NCBI RefSeq assembly: GCF_037908215.1
Contig: NZ_JBBLZC010000002.1
Span: forward strand, 248,001 to 312,000
Origin: Benzoatithermus flavus
Lineage (GTDB): Bacteria > Pseudomonadota > Alphaproteobacteria > Geminicoccales > Geminicoccaceae
Direction of reading: 5' to 3'
Length of the DNA: 64,000 nt
Below are positions 49,207 to 58,226 of the stretch, in pieces. The translations under genes and the position numbers were made by a program. Within the stretch, counting starts at the first letter, position 1. Each line of letters begins with the position of its first letter. The notes under the pieces are model-generated. The model did not search any database and was not told the DNA's origin. It saw nothing but the letters and a program-made list of their open reading frames with translations.

Positions 49207-49955
49207 CAGAGCACTCCCGCGTCGTTCTTGAGCTTCTGGACGAGATCCTGCACCGAGGCGACCTTGATCCCGGCCTGGCGCCGCGGCGGCTCCTCGAAGC
49301 GGAGATACTGGAGCCGGGGGGCCACATCGACGCCCAGCTCCTCGGGCTTCAGCGTGTCGATCGGCTTCTTCTTCGCCTTCATGATGTTGGGCAGCGACGC
49401 GTAGCGCGGTTCGTTCAGGCGGAGATCGACCGTGACGATCGCCGGCAGCTTCACCTCGAGCTGCTCGAGGCCTTCGTCGACCTCGCGGCTCACCATGGCC
49501 GCGCCACCTTCGATCTGCAGCTTCGAGACGAAGGTGGCCTGCGGCCAGCCCAAAAGGGCAGCCAGCATCTGCCCGGTCTGGTTGCTGTCGTCGTCGATCG
49601 CCTGCTTGCCCAGGATGACGAGGCCGGGTTGCTCCTTCTCGACGATGGCCCTCAGGAGCTTCGCGACCGCGAGCGGCTGGAGCTCGGTTCCGGTCTCGAC
49701 CAGGATGGCGCGGTCGGCACCCATGGCGAGCGCCGTGCGCAGGGTCTCCTGGCACTTGGCGTCGCCCAGCGAGACGGCGACGACCTCGGTGGCGGTGCCC
49801 TTCTCCTTGAGCCGGATCGCCTCTTCGGTCGCGATCTCGTCGAACGGATTCATCGACATCTTGACGTTGGCGATGTCGACCCCGCTCCCGTCCGCCTTGA
49901 CCCGGACCTTGACGTTGTAGTCGACCACCCGCTTCACCGGCACGAGTATTTTCAT
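49206..49955 (-). CDS. etfB: Electron transfer flavoprotein beta subunit
   Basis: 249 residues. MKILVPVKRVVDYNVKVRV opening, NPFDEIATEEAIRLKE, the AMP-binding loop region with LGKQAIDDDSNQTGQMLAALLGWPQATF, and LPAIVTVDLRLNEPRYASLPNIMKAKKKP. It binds AMP and docks to dehydrogenases. Start ATG 49955, with the family opening directly at it. First gene of the etf operon; the 131-bp gap upstream, to the cobalamin adenosyltransferase stop, should hold the promoter. Confidence 0.97.
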   Translation of the reverse strand: MKILVPVKRVVDYNVKVRVKADGSGVDIANVKMSMNPFDEIATEEAIRLKEKGTATEVVAVSLGDAKCQETLRTALAMGADRAILVETGTELQPLAVAKLLRAIVEKEQPGLVILGKQAIDDDSNQTGQMLAALLGWPQATFVSKLQIEGGAAMVSREVDEGLEQLEVKLPAIVTVDLRLNEPRYASLPNIMKAKKKPIDTLKPEELGVDVAPRLQYLRFEEPPRRQAGIKVASVQDLVQKLKNDAGVL

Positions 49956-50086
49956 CTGCTCCGCCTTCGTTGCGCGCAATTGACCCGGCTCGGCAGGGGG
50001 CGAACCGGGCGAGGCCCTGCTGATTGTGCAACGCAGCAGGGATAGGACCCGGTCACGGGGATGTCAATTATGGATGCGACATCGTT

Positions 50087-50650
50087 TTAACGGTTAGCGC
50101 CGGGCACCCAGAGCACGTCCTGCGCACCCTTGTCGTTGAGCCGGCGCGAGAGGACGAACAAATGATCCGATAGACGATTCAGATATCGGATCGCCGCGGG
50201 ATTGACCGCCTCTGCCTCGGCCAGCTCGCACACCAGGCGCTCGGCGCGTCGTGATACCGTGCGGGCGAGATGGAGATGCGCCGCAGCCGGCGTACCGCCC
50301 GGCAGGACGAAGGACCGCAGCGGCAGGAGCTCGGCGTTCATGGCATCGATCTCGCGCTCGAGCCGCTCCACCTGGCTGTCCTGGATGCGCAGCGTGCCGG
50401 GATCGGCGAAGTCGGCGCCGGGGCGGCAGAGATCGGCACCGAGATCGAAGAGATCGTTCTGGATCCGCGCCAGCATGGCGTCCGCCTCGCCGCTCGTGTG
50501 CAGCCGGGCGAGGCCGATCGTCGCGTTGGCCTCGTCCACCGTGCCGTAGGCCGAGACGCGCAGCGTGTGCTTGGCGACCCGCGTGCCGTCGCCCAGGGAG
50601 GTCCGCCCCTGATCGCCACCCCTGGTGTAGATCCTGGTCAATGTCACCAT
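50087..50650 (-). CDS. Cob(I)alamin adenosyltransferase, PduO/MMAB type
   Basis: 187 residues. IYTRGGDQGRTSLGDG is the ATP-binding signature of the PduO family, followed by VSAYGTVDEANATIGLA, QNDLFDLGADLCRP and LRSFVLPGGTPAAAHLHLARTVSRRAER, the closing motif with its paired Arg. It converts corrinoid to adenosylcobalamin for methylmalonyl-CoA mutase-type enzymes. It follows the HIG1-domain gene by 10 bp and precedes the etf operon, an arrangement often seen in Alphaproteobacteria. Start ATG 50650. Confidence 0.96.
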   Translation of the reverse strand: MVTLTRIYTRGGDQGRTSLGDGTRVAKHTLRVSAYGTVDEANATIGLARLHTSGEADAMLARIQNDLFDLGADLCRPGADFADPGTLRIQDSQVERLEREIDAMNAELLPLRSFVLPGGTPAAAHLHLARTVSRRAERLVCELAEAEAVNPAAIRYLNRLSDHLFVLSRRLNDKGAQDVLWVPGANR

Positions 50651-50660
50651 CGTCGGCAGC

Positions 50661-50852
50661 TCAGCGCTGGGTCAGGAACAGGAGGCCGAGGAGCACCACG
50701 GCCAGAAGCTGCAGCCCGACGCGGGCCCGCATCAGCTTGTTGCCGTACTTTTCGTTGAAGGCGCCGCCGCGGAAGAAGCCGACGAGGCCGACCATCAGCA
50801 CGCCGGCCGTGGCCAGCATCGCCAGGAGGAGGAGAACGGGGAGGAGATTCAT
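50661..50852 (-). CDS. Twin-transmembrane HIG1-domain protein
   Basis: 63 residues with two membrane helices separated by a charged loop: LPVLLLLAMLATAGVLMVGLVGFFRGG, then FNEKYGNKLMRARVGLQLLAVVLLGLLFL. The FN--Y-NKLMR-RV-LQ motif is the HIG1/RCF1 signature; mitochondrial relatives help assemble cytochrome oxidase. It lies 10 bp upstream of the PduO-type gene, so the two are an operon. Start ATG 50852. Confidence 0.93.
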   Translation of the reverse strand: MNLLPVLLLLAMLATAGVLMVGLVGFFRGGAFNEKYGNKLMRARVGLQLLAVVLLGLLFLTQR

Positions 50853-51159
50853 GGCGGTCCAGGGTCATGGGCGGGAGGGCGGGTGTGCCGTGCCGCCTCG
50901 GGTTGCGCCGCACGAACGATACCAGATCGACCCGCGGCTGTCGCAGACCTGCTACTGCGGCACCTCCGTGCCTTTCGCAAGCGCGGTCGACGACGGACGA
51001 CCCTTTATCTGGGCTGCCGAAAGGCTTTCCGAAAGCCCGTCACCGACCCGAACGGACGAGACGGTGGAATTGTGCGCCGTCATGGTCTATTGGATAAACT
51101 AGGTGAAGCCTTTCTGGCGGCGGGCCGGGCGGGCCCGGCCGGGAGAGAGGGAGGAGAAG
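50853..51159. other. Intergenic region before dctA
   Basis: 307 bp between divergent genes (HIG1 protein and dctA). One short hairpin, GGCTTTCCGAAAGCC at about 51020-51034, is visible in the plus-strand leader of dctA. The strong GGGAGGAGAAG ribosome binding site of dctA lies at the end. No other feature was recognised; both promoters should lie here. Confidence 0.4.
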
Positions 51160-52548
51160 ATGGCGGTTCCAGCGGTCGGAATGGCGCCCACGGCCCACCG
51201 CAGGCCCTGGTATCGGCACCTCTACGCCCAGGTCCTGTGCGCGATCCTGCTCGGCGTGCTCCTCGGCTACTTCTATCCCGGCGTCGCCACGCAGATGAAG
51301 CCTCTGGGCGACGCCTTCATCAAGCTCATCAAGATGCTGATCGCCCCGATCATCTTCTGCACGGTGGTGCACGGCATCGCCAGCATGGAGGACATGAAGA
51401 AGGTCGGCCGGGTCGGCGTCAAGGCGCTGGTCTATTTCGAGGTGATGACCACGCTGGCGCTGATCGTCGGCCTCGTCGTCGTCAATCTGTGGCGGCCCGG
51501 CGCCGGCATGAACGTCGATCCCGCCACGATCGACACCAAGGCCATCCAGACCTACACCGCCCAGGCGGAGCAGCAGAGCACGGTCGACTATTTCTTGCAC
51601 ATCATCCCGAACACGGTAGTCGGCGCCTTCGCCGAGGGCGACATCCTGCAGGTCCTGTTCTTCGCCGTCCTGTTCGCCTTCGCGCTCCACATGCTGGGCG
51701 AGCGCGGCAGGCCGCTCCTCCATCTCGTCGACCAGACCGCGCACGTCTTCTTCGGCATCGTCGGCATCGTGATGCGCGTAGCCCCTATCGGCGCCTTCGG
51801 CGCCATGGCGTTCACCATCGGCAAGTACGGCATCGGCACCCTGCTCTCGCTGGGCGCTCTGATGGCGGGCTTCTACACCACATGCCTCATCTTCATCTTC
51901 GGCGTGCTCGGCATCGTGTGCCGGCTGGCCGGGTTCAGCGTGCTCCGGTTCATCCGCTACATCAAGGAGGAGCTCCTGATCGTGCTCGGCACCTCCTCCT
52001 CGGAGTCGGTGCTGCCGCGGATGCTGGCCAAGATGGAGATCCTGGGCTGCGACAAGTCCGTGGTCGGTTTGGTGATCCCGACCGGCTATTCGTTCAACCT
52101 CGACGGCACCTGCATCTATCTCACCATGGCCGCGCTGTTCCTGGCGCAGGCCACCAACACCGAGCTCACCCTGTGGCAGCAGCTCGGTATCCTGGCCGTG
52201 CTCCTCCTCACCTCGAAGGGGGCGGCGGGCGTCACCGGCTCGGGCTTCATCGTCCTCGCCTCCACGCTCGCCGCAGTCGGCCACATCCCGGTCGCGAGCA
52301 TCGCGTTGATCCTGGGTGTGGACCGGTTCATGTCCGAAGCGCGGGCATTGACCAACCTGATCGGCAACGGTGTGGCCACGGTCGTGGTCGCGAAATGGGA
52401 GGGAGCGCTCGACGAGGCGCGGCTGCAGCAGCATCTCAGCGCCGAGACCGAGGAGGAGGCGGACGACCCGGAGCGGGTGCTCGTCGTCGAGGAGATGGCC
52501 CATGAGCGTCCCCACGATCTCGACGAGGGCCGCCCGATACGGGCCTGA
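51160..52548 (+). CDS. dctA: C4-dicarboxylate/proton symporter DctA (DAACS family)
   Basis: 462 residues. DAACS (glutamate/dicarboxylate) fold with PLGDAFIKLIKMLIAPIIFCTVVHGIAS, the hairpin-1 serine-rich LGTSSSESVLPRM, the TM7 region VIPTGYSFNLDGTCIYL and the hairpin-2/TM8 substrate signature GVDRFMSEARALTNLIGNGVATVV. It imports succinate, malate and fumarate. Start ATG 51160 with GGAGGAG 5-9 bp upstream; a Met 19 codons earlier is weaker. No dctBD two-component genes are nearby. Confidence 0.96.
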   Translation: MAVPAVGMAPTAHRRPWYRHLYAQVLCAILLGVLLGYFYPGVATQMKPLGDAFIKLIKMLIAPIIFCTVVHGIASMEDMKKVGRVGVKALVYFEVMTTLALIVGLVVVNLWRPGAGMNVDPATIDTKAIQTYTAQAEQQSTVDYFLHIIPNTVVGAFAEGDILQVLFFAVLFAFALHMLGERGRPLLHLVDQTAHVFFGIVGIVMRVAPIGAFGAMAFTIGKYGIGTLLSLGALMAGFYTTCLIFIFGVLGIVCRLAGFSVLRFIRYIKEELLIVLGTSSSESVLPRMLAKMEILGCDKSVVGLVIPTGYSFNLDGTCIYLTMAALFLAQATNTELTLWQQLGILAVLLLTSKGAAGVTGSGFIVLASTLAAVGHIPVASIALILGVDRFMSEARALTNLIGNGVATVVVAKWEGALDEARLQQHLSAETEEEADDPERVLVVEEMAHERPHDLDEGRPIRA

Positions 52549-52664
52549 ATCACGGGAGCTTCGGCGTCGCCCGCCGCCCTGGTCGGGTCGGCGGATGGAC
52601 GCTATCTCCCTCGTCGGGGCAGGAGGCCGGCCCCGCGACCGGGTTCGGGGACCACGGGGAGAGC

Positions 52665-53228
52665 ATGCTGCGGGATCGAGCCGACGAGGCGTTCGACGAA
52701 GCGGCGCTGGCCAGCTGGGTCGCGGACGTGGCGCACCGGAACACCGATGCTCTTGCCCTGCTCTATGGCCGGACAAGTTCGCGCCTCCTGGCGGTGCTGA
52801 TCCGGCTCTTGAGGCGGCGCGACCTCGCCGAGGAGATCTTGCACGACGTCTACGTGCGGGTCTGGGATCGGGCCGACGCCTATGATCCGGTGAAGGGCCC
52901 GGTCATGGCGTGGCTTATCGGAATCGCGCGCAACGCGGCGCTCGATCATCTCCGCCGGCAGCGGCGCGAGGTGGCGTTCGCGGACGGCCCGGAACAGGTG
53001 GAGCTACCCGACCTTGCGGATCTCGCTCGGGCCTCGACCGCGCGCCTGGCGCTGCAAGCCTGCCTCGAGCGGCTGGAGCCCGAGCCGCGTCGCTGCGTGA
53101 TCCTGGCTTATCGGGACGGCCTCACCTACGACGATCTGGCCCGGCGGCTCGACCGGCCCGTGAACACCATCAAGAGCTGGATCAGGCGCAGCCTCGCGCG
53201 CCTGCGCGCCTGTCTGGAAGCCGAGTGA
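52665..53228 (+). CDS. ECF-type RNA polymerase sigma factor
   Basis: 187 residues. Sigma region 2 with LAEEILHDVYVRVWDRADAY and WLIGIARNAALDHLRRQRR, region 4 with LEPEPRRCVILAYRDGLTYDDLARRLDRPVNTIKSWIRRSLARLR. Distinct from the EcfG sigma at 61187 by its region 4 and longer linker. The next gene encodes an anti-sigma factor; its ATG shares a base with this stop (TGATG), a coupled pair typical of SigK/RskA systems. ATG 52665 has GGGGAGAGC before it. Confidence 0.94.
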   Translation: MLRDRADEAFDEAALASWVADVAHRNTDALALLYGRTSSRLLAVLIRLLRRRDLAEEILHDVYVRVWDRADAYDPVKGPVMAWLIGIARNAALDHLRRQRREVAFADGPEQVELPDLADLARASTARLALQACLERLEPEPRRCVILAYRDGLTYDDLARRLDRPVNTIKSWIRRSLARLRACLEAE

Positions 53229-53905
53229 TGGCGGGGGCGGAGGATCTCGACGCGCTCGCGGGCGAGTACGTGCTGGGCGTGCTCTCGCACGACGAGCATC
53301 TCGCGGTGCAGCGGCACCTGCTCGACGATCCCGAGCTCGCCCGGCGGGTAGCCGAATGGGAGGCGCGACTGGCTCCGCTCGCCGACGACCTGCCGCCGGT
53401 GATGCCCCGACCGGAGCTGTGGTGGCGGCTGCGTCGGACCATCGCCGGCCGGCGGCGCCCGCCCGAGCCGCGCTGGTGGCAGCGGCTGGGCTTCTGGCGC
53501 GGCTGGGCCGTCGCGGCGACCGGGGCCGCGGCAGGCCTCGCGGCCCTCCTGCTCCTGACGCCGCCGACCCCCGGCCTCGTCGCTGTTCTCACCGACCCGC
53601 AGGGCCGCCCGGCCTGGGTGGTGCGGGTCTCCGCCGAGGGTCGTGGCTATCTCGCGCAGGCGCTCGACATCGCCACGCCGGCGCAGCGCGTGCCCGAGCT
53701 CTGGCTCCTGGCGCCCGGTCGAGCGCCGGTCTCGTTGGGCGTGCTCGAGCAGGCCGGGCCGAGCAGGCACGCCCTGACTCGGCCGATGCAGCTCCAGCCC
53801 GGCGCGACGCTGGCAGTCAGTCTTGAGCCGCCCGGCGGCTCGCCCACGGGCCAGCCTACCGGCCCCGTGGTATCGACCGGCGTGCTGGTCCGCGACCCGA
53901 CTTGA
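53228..53905 (+). CDS. Anti-sigma factor, RskA/RseA-like
   Basis: 225 residues. N-terminal cytoplasmic domain (EDLDALAGEYVLGVLSHDEHLAVQRHLLDDPELARRVAEWE) fits the anti-sigma fold of the RskA family without a HxxxCxxC zinc motif; one membrane helix at about 95-118 (WAVAATGAAAGLAALLLL); and the periplasmic RskA C-terminal domain with VVRVSAEGRGYL and PELWLLAPGRAPVSLGVLE. It holds the upstream sigma factor inactive until proteolysis. Its stop lies 150 bp before the ferritin-like gene, which may be its target. Confidence 0.9.
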   Translation: MAGAEDLDALAGEYVLGVLSHDEHLAVQRHLLDDPELARRVAEWEARLAPLADDLPPVMPRPELWWRLRRTIAGRRRPPEPRWWQRLGFWRGWAVAATGAAAGLAALLLLTPPTPGLVAVLTDPQGRPAWVVRVSAEGRGYLAQALDIATPAQRVPELWLLAPGRAPVSLGVLEQAGPSRHALTRPMQLQPGATLAVSLEPPGGSPTGQPTGPVVSTGVLVRDPT

Positions 53906-54055
53906 GCGGATCCCCGATCACGGATGCGTGAGTCGGTCCACGCCTGCAACTGCGCGGCACGGTCGACCGTAAGGCCGATGACGGGTTGCGCGCCGATTGC
54001 CGTCCCGGCCCCGGAGCTCCGCCCGGCACAACGACTTCATGGAAGAGGTGTGTCC

Positions 54056-54940
54056 GTGACCAGACAAGATCGGCAGGCGAGCATCGTTTCCGCCTCGACC
54101 CTCGGCCGCCGTGGCGTGCTCGGGGCCATGAGCCTGGCGGCCTTCGGCTCGCTCACGGTGCCGGCAGCCCTCGGCGCCGGGGCCGAGACGGGCCCGAGCG
54201 ACGTCGATATTCTGAACTTCGCGCTCAACCTCGAATATCTCGAGGCCGAGTTCTACCTGCGAGCCGTCACCGGCCACGGCCTCAGCAGCAGCGACATCGA
54301 CGGGCGGGGCAGGCTCGGACCGGTCACGGGCGGCCGCAGGGTGCCGTTCCGGACCAGGGCTTTCCGCAATTATGCCCGGGAGATTGCCGGCGACGAGGCC
54401 GACCATGTCCGGTTCATCAGGCAGGCGCTGGGCTCGGCCGCCGTGGCGCGGCCCGCGATCGACCTCGACTGGGCATTCACCGTCGCAGCCCGAGCTGCGG
54501 GCCTGATCGGGCCGGGCGCGAGATTCGACGCATTCGCCAATGAGACCAACTTCCTGCTCGCTGCCTTCATCTTCGAGGATGTCGGCGTCACGGCTTACAA
54601 AGGTGCCGCGCGCCTGATCGGAAACAAGGACGTGCTCGAGGCCGCGGCTGGCATTCTCGCCGTCGAGGCCTACCATGCGGGCGAGATCCGCACGCTCCTC
54701 TATGGCCTGGGTCTGTTCGACCAGGTCAAGGCTATCTCGGATGCGCGTGACGGCCTGGACGGTCCGGGGGACAAGGATCAGGGGATCGGCAATTCCGAAG
54801 TCGCCAACGTCGTCCCGGCCGACCGGAACGGAATCGCGTTCTCGCGCGGCCCGGGCGAGGTGCTGAACATCGTCTATCTGGGCGGCGCCGGCGCGCGCTT
54901 CGGCTTCTTCCCGCAGCGCCTCAACGGCACCATCGGATGA
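54056..54940 (+). CDS. Exported ferritin-like domain protein (Tat-type signal)
   Basis: 294 residues starting with GTG 54056 (GGAAGAGG upstream). A twin-arginine-like signal GRRGVLGAMSLAAFGSLTVP is followed by an AGA cleavage region. The mature part is a four-helix ferritin-like domain (PF13668 type) with FALNLEYLEAEFYLRAV, FRNYAREIAGDEADHVRFI (E-x-x-H carboxylate-His pair), NETNFLLAAFIFEDVGVTAYKGAA and LAVEAYHAGEIRTLLY. The last 60 residues form a C-terminal extension. It is thought to bind a di-iron centre outside the cytoplasm. Placed after an ECF sigma/anti-sigma pair, it may be under that control. Confidence 0.85.
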   Translation: MTRQDRQASIVSASTLGRRGVLGAMSLAAFGSLTVPAALGAGAETGPSDVDILNFALNLEYLEAEFYLRAVTGHGLSSSDIDGRGRLGPVTGGRRVPFRTRAFRNYAREIAGDEADHVRFIRQALGSAAVARPAIDLDWAFTVAARAAGLIGPGARFDAFANETNFLLAAFIFEDVGVTAYKGAARLIGNKDVLEAAAGILAVEAYHAGEIRTLLYGLGLFDQVKAISDARDGLDGPGDKDQGIGNSEVANVVPADRNGIAFSRGPGEVLNIVYLGGAGARFGFFPQRLNGTIG

Positions 54941-54991
54941 GAATGCTGCCGGCCCTCTGCCGGGGATGGAAGCGGAGGGCCGGCGCTCCCG

Positions 54992-55498
54992 CTACATCAC
55001 GTGCGGGTCCTCGGCCGTCTCGTGGAGAAGGTCGGCCGAGAGCAGCACGGCGGTCTTCCTGCCGGTGTTGCGCCACCAGTGCGTCGTGGCGTGGGTCTCG
55101 GGTGCCACGTCGCCAGCTTTGTGCACGATCGGAACGGCGCAGGTGCTGGCATATTCCGTTACCTCGCCCTGGACGATGTAGATGATGGCCGGGCGATCCT
55201 CGTGGCTGTGCCAGGGAACCTCGCCGCCGGGCCCGATCACGAGCTTCCTGAGCCGGAACAGCCGGTCCGCCACCCCGACCCCGGGCTCGTCGGCGAGCTT
55301 GATCATGCCGATCACGGTATCGGCCACGTTCTTGGGCATGGTGACGCCGGCCGTCTGGCCCGCGCCGCTTGCCACCGTCTTGCCGGCCGGACACTGGCCG
55401 GCCTGGGCGCCCGTCACCACGAGCAGGATGCCGGCGAGCGTCACGGCGAGAACGGACAGGTGCCTGGCCACGACCAACGGCTTTCTCTGGGCGATCAT
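54992..55498 (-). CDS. Exported cupin domain protein
   Basis: 168 residues. Signal peptide (ATG 55498; hydrophobic LSVLAVTLAGILLVVTGAQA), then a cupin: motif 1 PGGEVPWHSHEDRPAIIYIVQGEVTEY (His-x-His and Glu), motif 2 with GDVAPETHATTHWWRNTG (His near W). ATG supported by GGGAGACGAGAG. Periplasmic cupins of this size are often linked to metal or thiol stress; function unknown. Same strand as the FAD reductase upstream (120-bp gap). Confidence 0.85.
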   Translation of the reverse strand: MIAQRKPLVVARHLSVLAVTLAGILLVVTGAQAGQCPAGKTVASGAGQTAGVTMPKNVADTVIGMIKLADEPGVGVADRLFRLRKLVIGPGGEVPWHSHEDRPAIIYIVQGEVTEYASTCAVPIVHKAGDVAPETHATTHWWRNTGRKTAVLLSADLLHETAEDPHVM

Positions 55499-55618
55499 CG
55501 TCTCTCGTCTCCCTTGGCTTCGGCCGGGGCGGAACCACCGCCGCCGCCTCGCCGCCAAGGTCGGGCAATTCTGCCCGCCGCGGAAATGCCGGCTCGCTGT
55601 CGAATGGCTAGCCCGCGG

Positions 55619-56842
55619 CTATCGTCCGACCGCCGCCTTCAGGTCGAACGCCCCGTCGGCGGCCTCCGCAGGCGTGAGCGAGGTTCCGGTGGCGAGCAGC
55701 TTGCGGCCGGTCATGTGATCGCTCGGGCGGTTCACCGAATCGATCGCGATCAACCGGCCGTCCTTGAAGTAGAACACCGAGAACCGGCCGCTCGCCGGGT
55801 CGCCGCGCACGACCTCCCGATCGTGCCCGCGCGAGATGCCGACCATCTGCAGCTTGATCTCGTACTGGTCGCTCCAGAACCAGGGTACCGCGTCGTAAGG
55901 CTCGTCCCGGCCGAGGATCGCGGCCGCCACCGCCTTCGCCTGATCGACGGCGTTCTGCACCGATTCCAGCCGCACGCGCCCGCCGGCGAAGCGGCTCGGG
56001 TGGCTCGTGCACTCGCCCGCGGCATGGATGAAGGGGGCGCTCGTGCGCCCGTGCTCGTCGACCACGATCCCGTCGGCACAGGCAAGGCCCGCTGCTTGCG
56101 CGAGCTCGACGTTGGGCACGACGCCGATGCCGATCACGACGAGATCGGCGGGATGGCGCGTGCCGTCCTCCATGACGACCGTTCGTACCCGGCCGTCCTC
56201 GCCCTCGAGCCGGGCGATGCGCGCGTTCACGATCAGCTCGACCCCGCGCTCCCGGTGCAGATCCGCGAAGAAGCGCGAGATCACCGGTGCCACCACGCGG
56301 CCCATCGGCCGGTCGGCCGCCTCGAGCACGGTCACGGGCCTGCCCAGCATCCGGACGGCGGCCGCGACCTCGAGCCCGATGAAGCCGCCGCCGATCACCA
56401 CCACCCGCCCGGCCGCGGCGATGCGCTCGGCGAGCGCCTCGGATTCCTCGATCGTCCGCAGATAGACCACGCCGCCGAGCCCGGTGCCCGCCACCGGCAA
56501 GGGACGGACCCGCGTGCCGGTGGCGAGCACCAGCCGGTCATAGGTCAAGGTGCGGCCGCTCGCCGTCCGTACCGTGCGCGCCGCCGGATCGATCGCTTCC
56601 GCCCGCTCGCCGAGAAAGAGGTCGATCGCCTGCGCCTCGTAGAAGGCGGGCTGACGGAACAGCAGCCGGGCTTTGTCCATCTTGCCGAGAAGGAAGGCTT
56701 TCGAGAGCGGTGGGCGCTGGTAGGGCGGATGCTTCTCGGCAGCGATCAGCCGGATCGGCTCCGCATAGCCTTCGGCGCGCAAGGAGGCGGCGACCTGAAA
56801 GCCGGCCTGCCCGCCGCCGATGATCACGACACCCTCGCTCAT
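55619..56842 (-). CDS. NAD(P)/FAD-dependent ferredoxin reductase-like oxidoreductase
   Basis: 407 residues. FAD-binding GGGQAGFQVAASLR, first domain with PYQRPPLSKAFLLGK, NAD-binding GGGFIGLEVAAAVR (about 151-164), ATGTRVRPLP, and the C-terminal reductase domain VPWFWSDQYEIKLQMVG. This layout (PuPL-S-K--L and WSDQY--K-Q--G) matches rubredoxin/ferredoxin reductases of Rieske-type or P450 systems such as TodA/PuR. No ferredoxin is adjacent. Start ATG 56842. Confidence 0.94.
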   Translation of the reverse strand: MSEGVVIIGGGQAGFQVAASLRAEGYAEPIRLIAAEKHPPYQRPPLSKAFLLGKMDKARLLFRQPAFYEAQAIDLFLGERAEAIDPAARTVRTASGRTLTYDRLVLATGTRVRPLPVAGTGLGGVVYLRTIEESEALAERIAAAGRVVVIGGGFIGLEVAAAVRMLGRPVTVLEAADRPMGRVVAPVISRFFADLHRERGVELIVNARIARLEGEDGRVRTVVMEDGTRHPADLVVIGIGVVPNVELAQAAGLACADGIVVDEHGRTSAPFIHAAGECTSHPSRFAGGRVRLESVQNAVDQAKAVAAAILGRDEPYDAVPWFWSDQYEIKLQMVGISRGHDREVVRGDPASGRFSVFYFKDGRLIAIDSVNRPSDHMTGRKLLATGTSLTPAEAADGAFDLKAAVGR

Positions 56843-57489
56843 CGCTCTCGGCCCCGTTGCGGGACGGAACGGCTGGCCCGGCGGATCGGTCGGGAAAGGG
56901 GCTGGGGCAATGTTCGCTCTCTCGGCAAGGCTCGTGACGCGACCCGCCGGCGGCGTTCGCCGAGAAGCGCTGCCGGAGGTCGATCCCGGCTCGGACCGTA
57001 GCCGCGAGCCGGCCAGCCGTCATCCCGTTTGGCACCGGCGGCCTCCCCGGCATGCCGGGGAGGGCTGCCCGGCGGTCCGTCCGATCCACCTCGGATCCCT
57101 TGCCGCGCCCGGGCGTTTCAGATGTGCCGGATGGCGGATCTCCGGCCGGGGCCGCAGAAGAAATAGACGAATGTTGAGGAAACATGAGCGGATATCCATG
57201 AAGAATAATATGCTGGCCTGAGCCGTTGCGTTCATGCATGACCAAGCACCCGTTCCGGCGGCTTGCCCGAAACGAGCACAGAGATCAGTGGAATATGCCT
57301 CATGGGTGAGACGTCATCGGTCCATCATGAGGGATCAGCACGGGAGAAGGGATGTTGCGGTCGGAGGAGGCTCGCGGTGCGAGGTTCGCTTTCGCGTCCA
57401 GCTCGCAAGGCGACGATCCTGTCGCTTCGAGGGCCGTTCCGGCCGACGGGCACGGTGCCGGGCACCAGGGCAGCCGGCAGAGCAGGAAG
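56843..57489. other. Intergenic region with AT-rich part, before the LuxR-type gene
   Basis: About 650 bp between divergent genes. The part from about 57120 to 57330 is AT-richer than the surroundings, and a frame from 57352 is open, which may extend the next gene by 46 low-complexity residues. A GGGAGAAGGG site precedes 57352. No repeats or RNA structures were recognised. Confidence 0.4.
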
Positions 57490-58200
57490 ATGGCGCTCGT
57501 CGACGAGCTGCCGCTGCGGCGTGCGAGCACGCTGCATCTCCTGGAGCTGCATCTGCAGGAGCCGGCCGTGGGCCTGGCGGGAGCAGCCGAGCTCGTGGCC
57601 CGCGCCCGATCGCTCCGCAACAGGCTGTCCTGCATCCTGCTCGCGGTCGGGGGGCGCTCCCTCGACGACGCGACCGCTTCCCGCGAGCTTCGGCTGATCC
57701 GCGACACGTTCCCGGCGGTGCCGCTGGCCGTCCTATCGGATCTCGAGACGATCGACGAAGTGGCCGCCGCGTTCCGCCTCGGCGCGCGCGGCCTGATTCC
57801 CACCAGCCTCGACCCCAAGGTCGCGGTCGAGGCGCTGCGGCTCGTTCGGGCCGGCGGCAGCTTCTTTCCAGCCGGCGCCCTGATCGGCAGCCATCACAGG
57901 ATCGCACGACCGCAGCCGGTCGCCATGCTGCGGCCCGACATCGGACGCGAGCGCTGGCCGCCGCGGCAGCTCGCGGTGCTCCGCCTCCTGGCGCAGGGCA
58001 GGGCCAACAAGGAGATCGCCCGCACGCTCGGCATGGAGGAGAGCACGGTCAAGGTGCATGTCTGGCACATCATGCGCAAGCTCGCTGCCGCGAACCGGAC
58101 CGAAGCCGCGCTGCGCGCCGCCGAGCTCGGCATCATAGGCCAAGACGAGCCGTGCGAGGCGGAGCGGAAGCCGGCAGCCGCCAGGTCCATGGTGGCCTAG
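57490..58200 (+). CDS. LuxR-type transcriptional regulator with degenerate receiver (1)
   Basis: 236 residues from ATG 57490 (an earlier ATG at 57352 adds 46 low-complexity residues). The N-terminal half has the receiver outline (LSCILLAVGGRSL, FRLGARGLIPTSLDPKVAVEALRLVRAGGSFFP) but no Asp at the phosphorylation site, so it is not phosphorylated normally. The C-terminal HTH (about 155-215) has RQLAVLRLLAQGRANKEIARTLGMEESTVKVHVWHIMRKL, the GerE/LuxR fold. It resembles the gene at 58748. Such 'pseudo-receiver' NarL-like proteins usually respond to partners or ligands. Confidence 0.82.
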   Translation: MALVDELPLRRASTLHLLELHLQEPAVGLAGAAELVARARSLRNRLSCILLAVGGRSLDDATASRELRLIRDTFPAVPLAVLSDLETIDEVAAAFRLGARGLIPTSLDPKVAVEALRLVRAGGSFFPAGALIGSHHRIARPQPVAMLRPDIGRERWPPRQLAVLRLLAQGRANKEIARTLGMEESTVKVHVWHIMRKLAAANRTEAALRAAELGIIGQDEPCEAERKPAAARSMVA

Positions 58201-58226
58201 AGACGATGGCTGTCGGGGCGCGGCGT

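Noticed and set aside
56843..57489. An extra small gene in the gap before the first LuxR-type regulator
   Set aside because: Candidate frames overlap, are low complexity and show no start with a convincing ribosome binding site.
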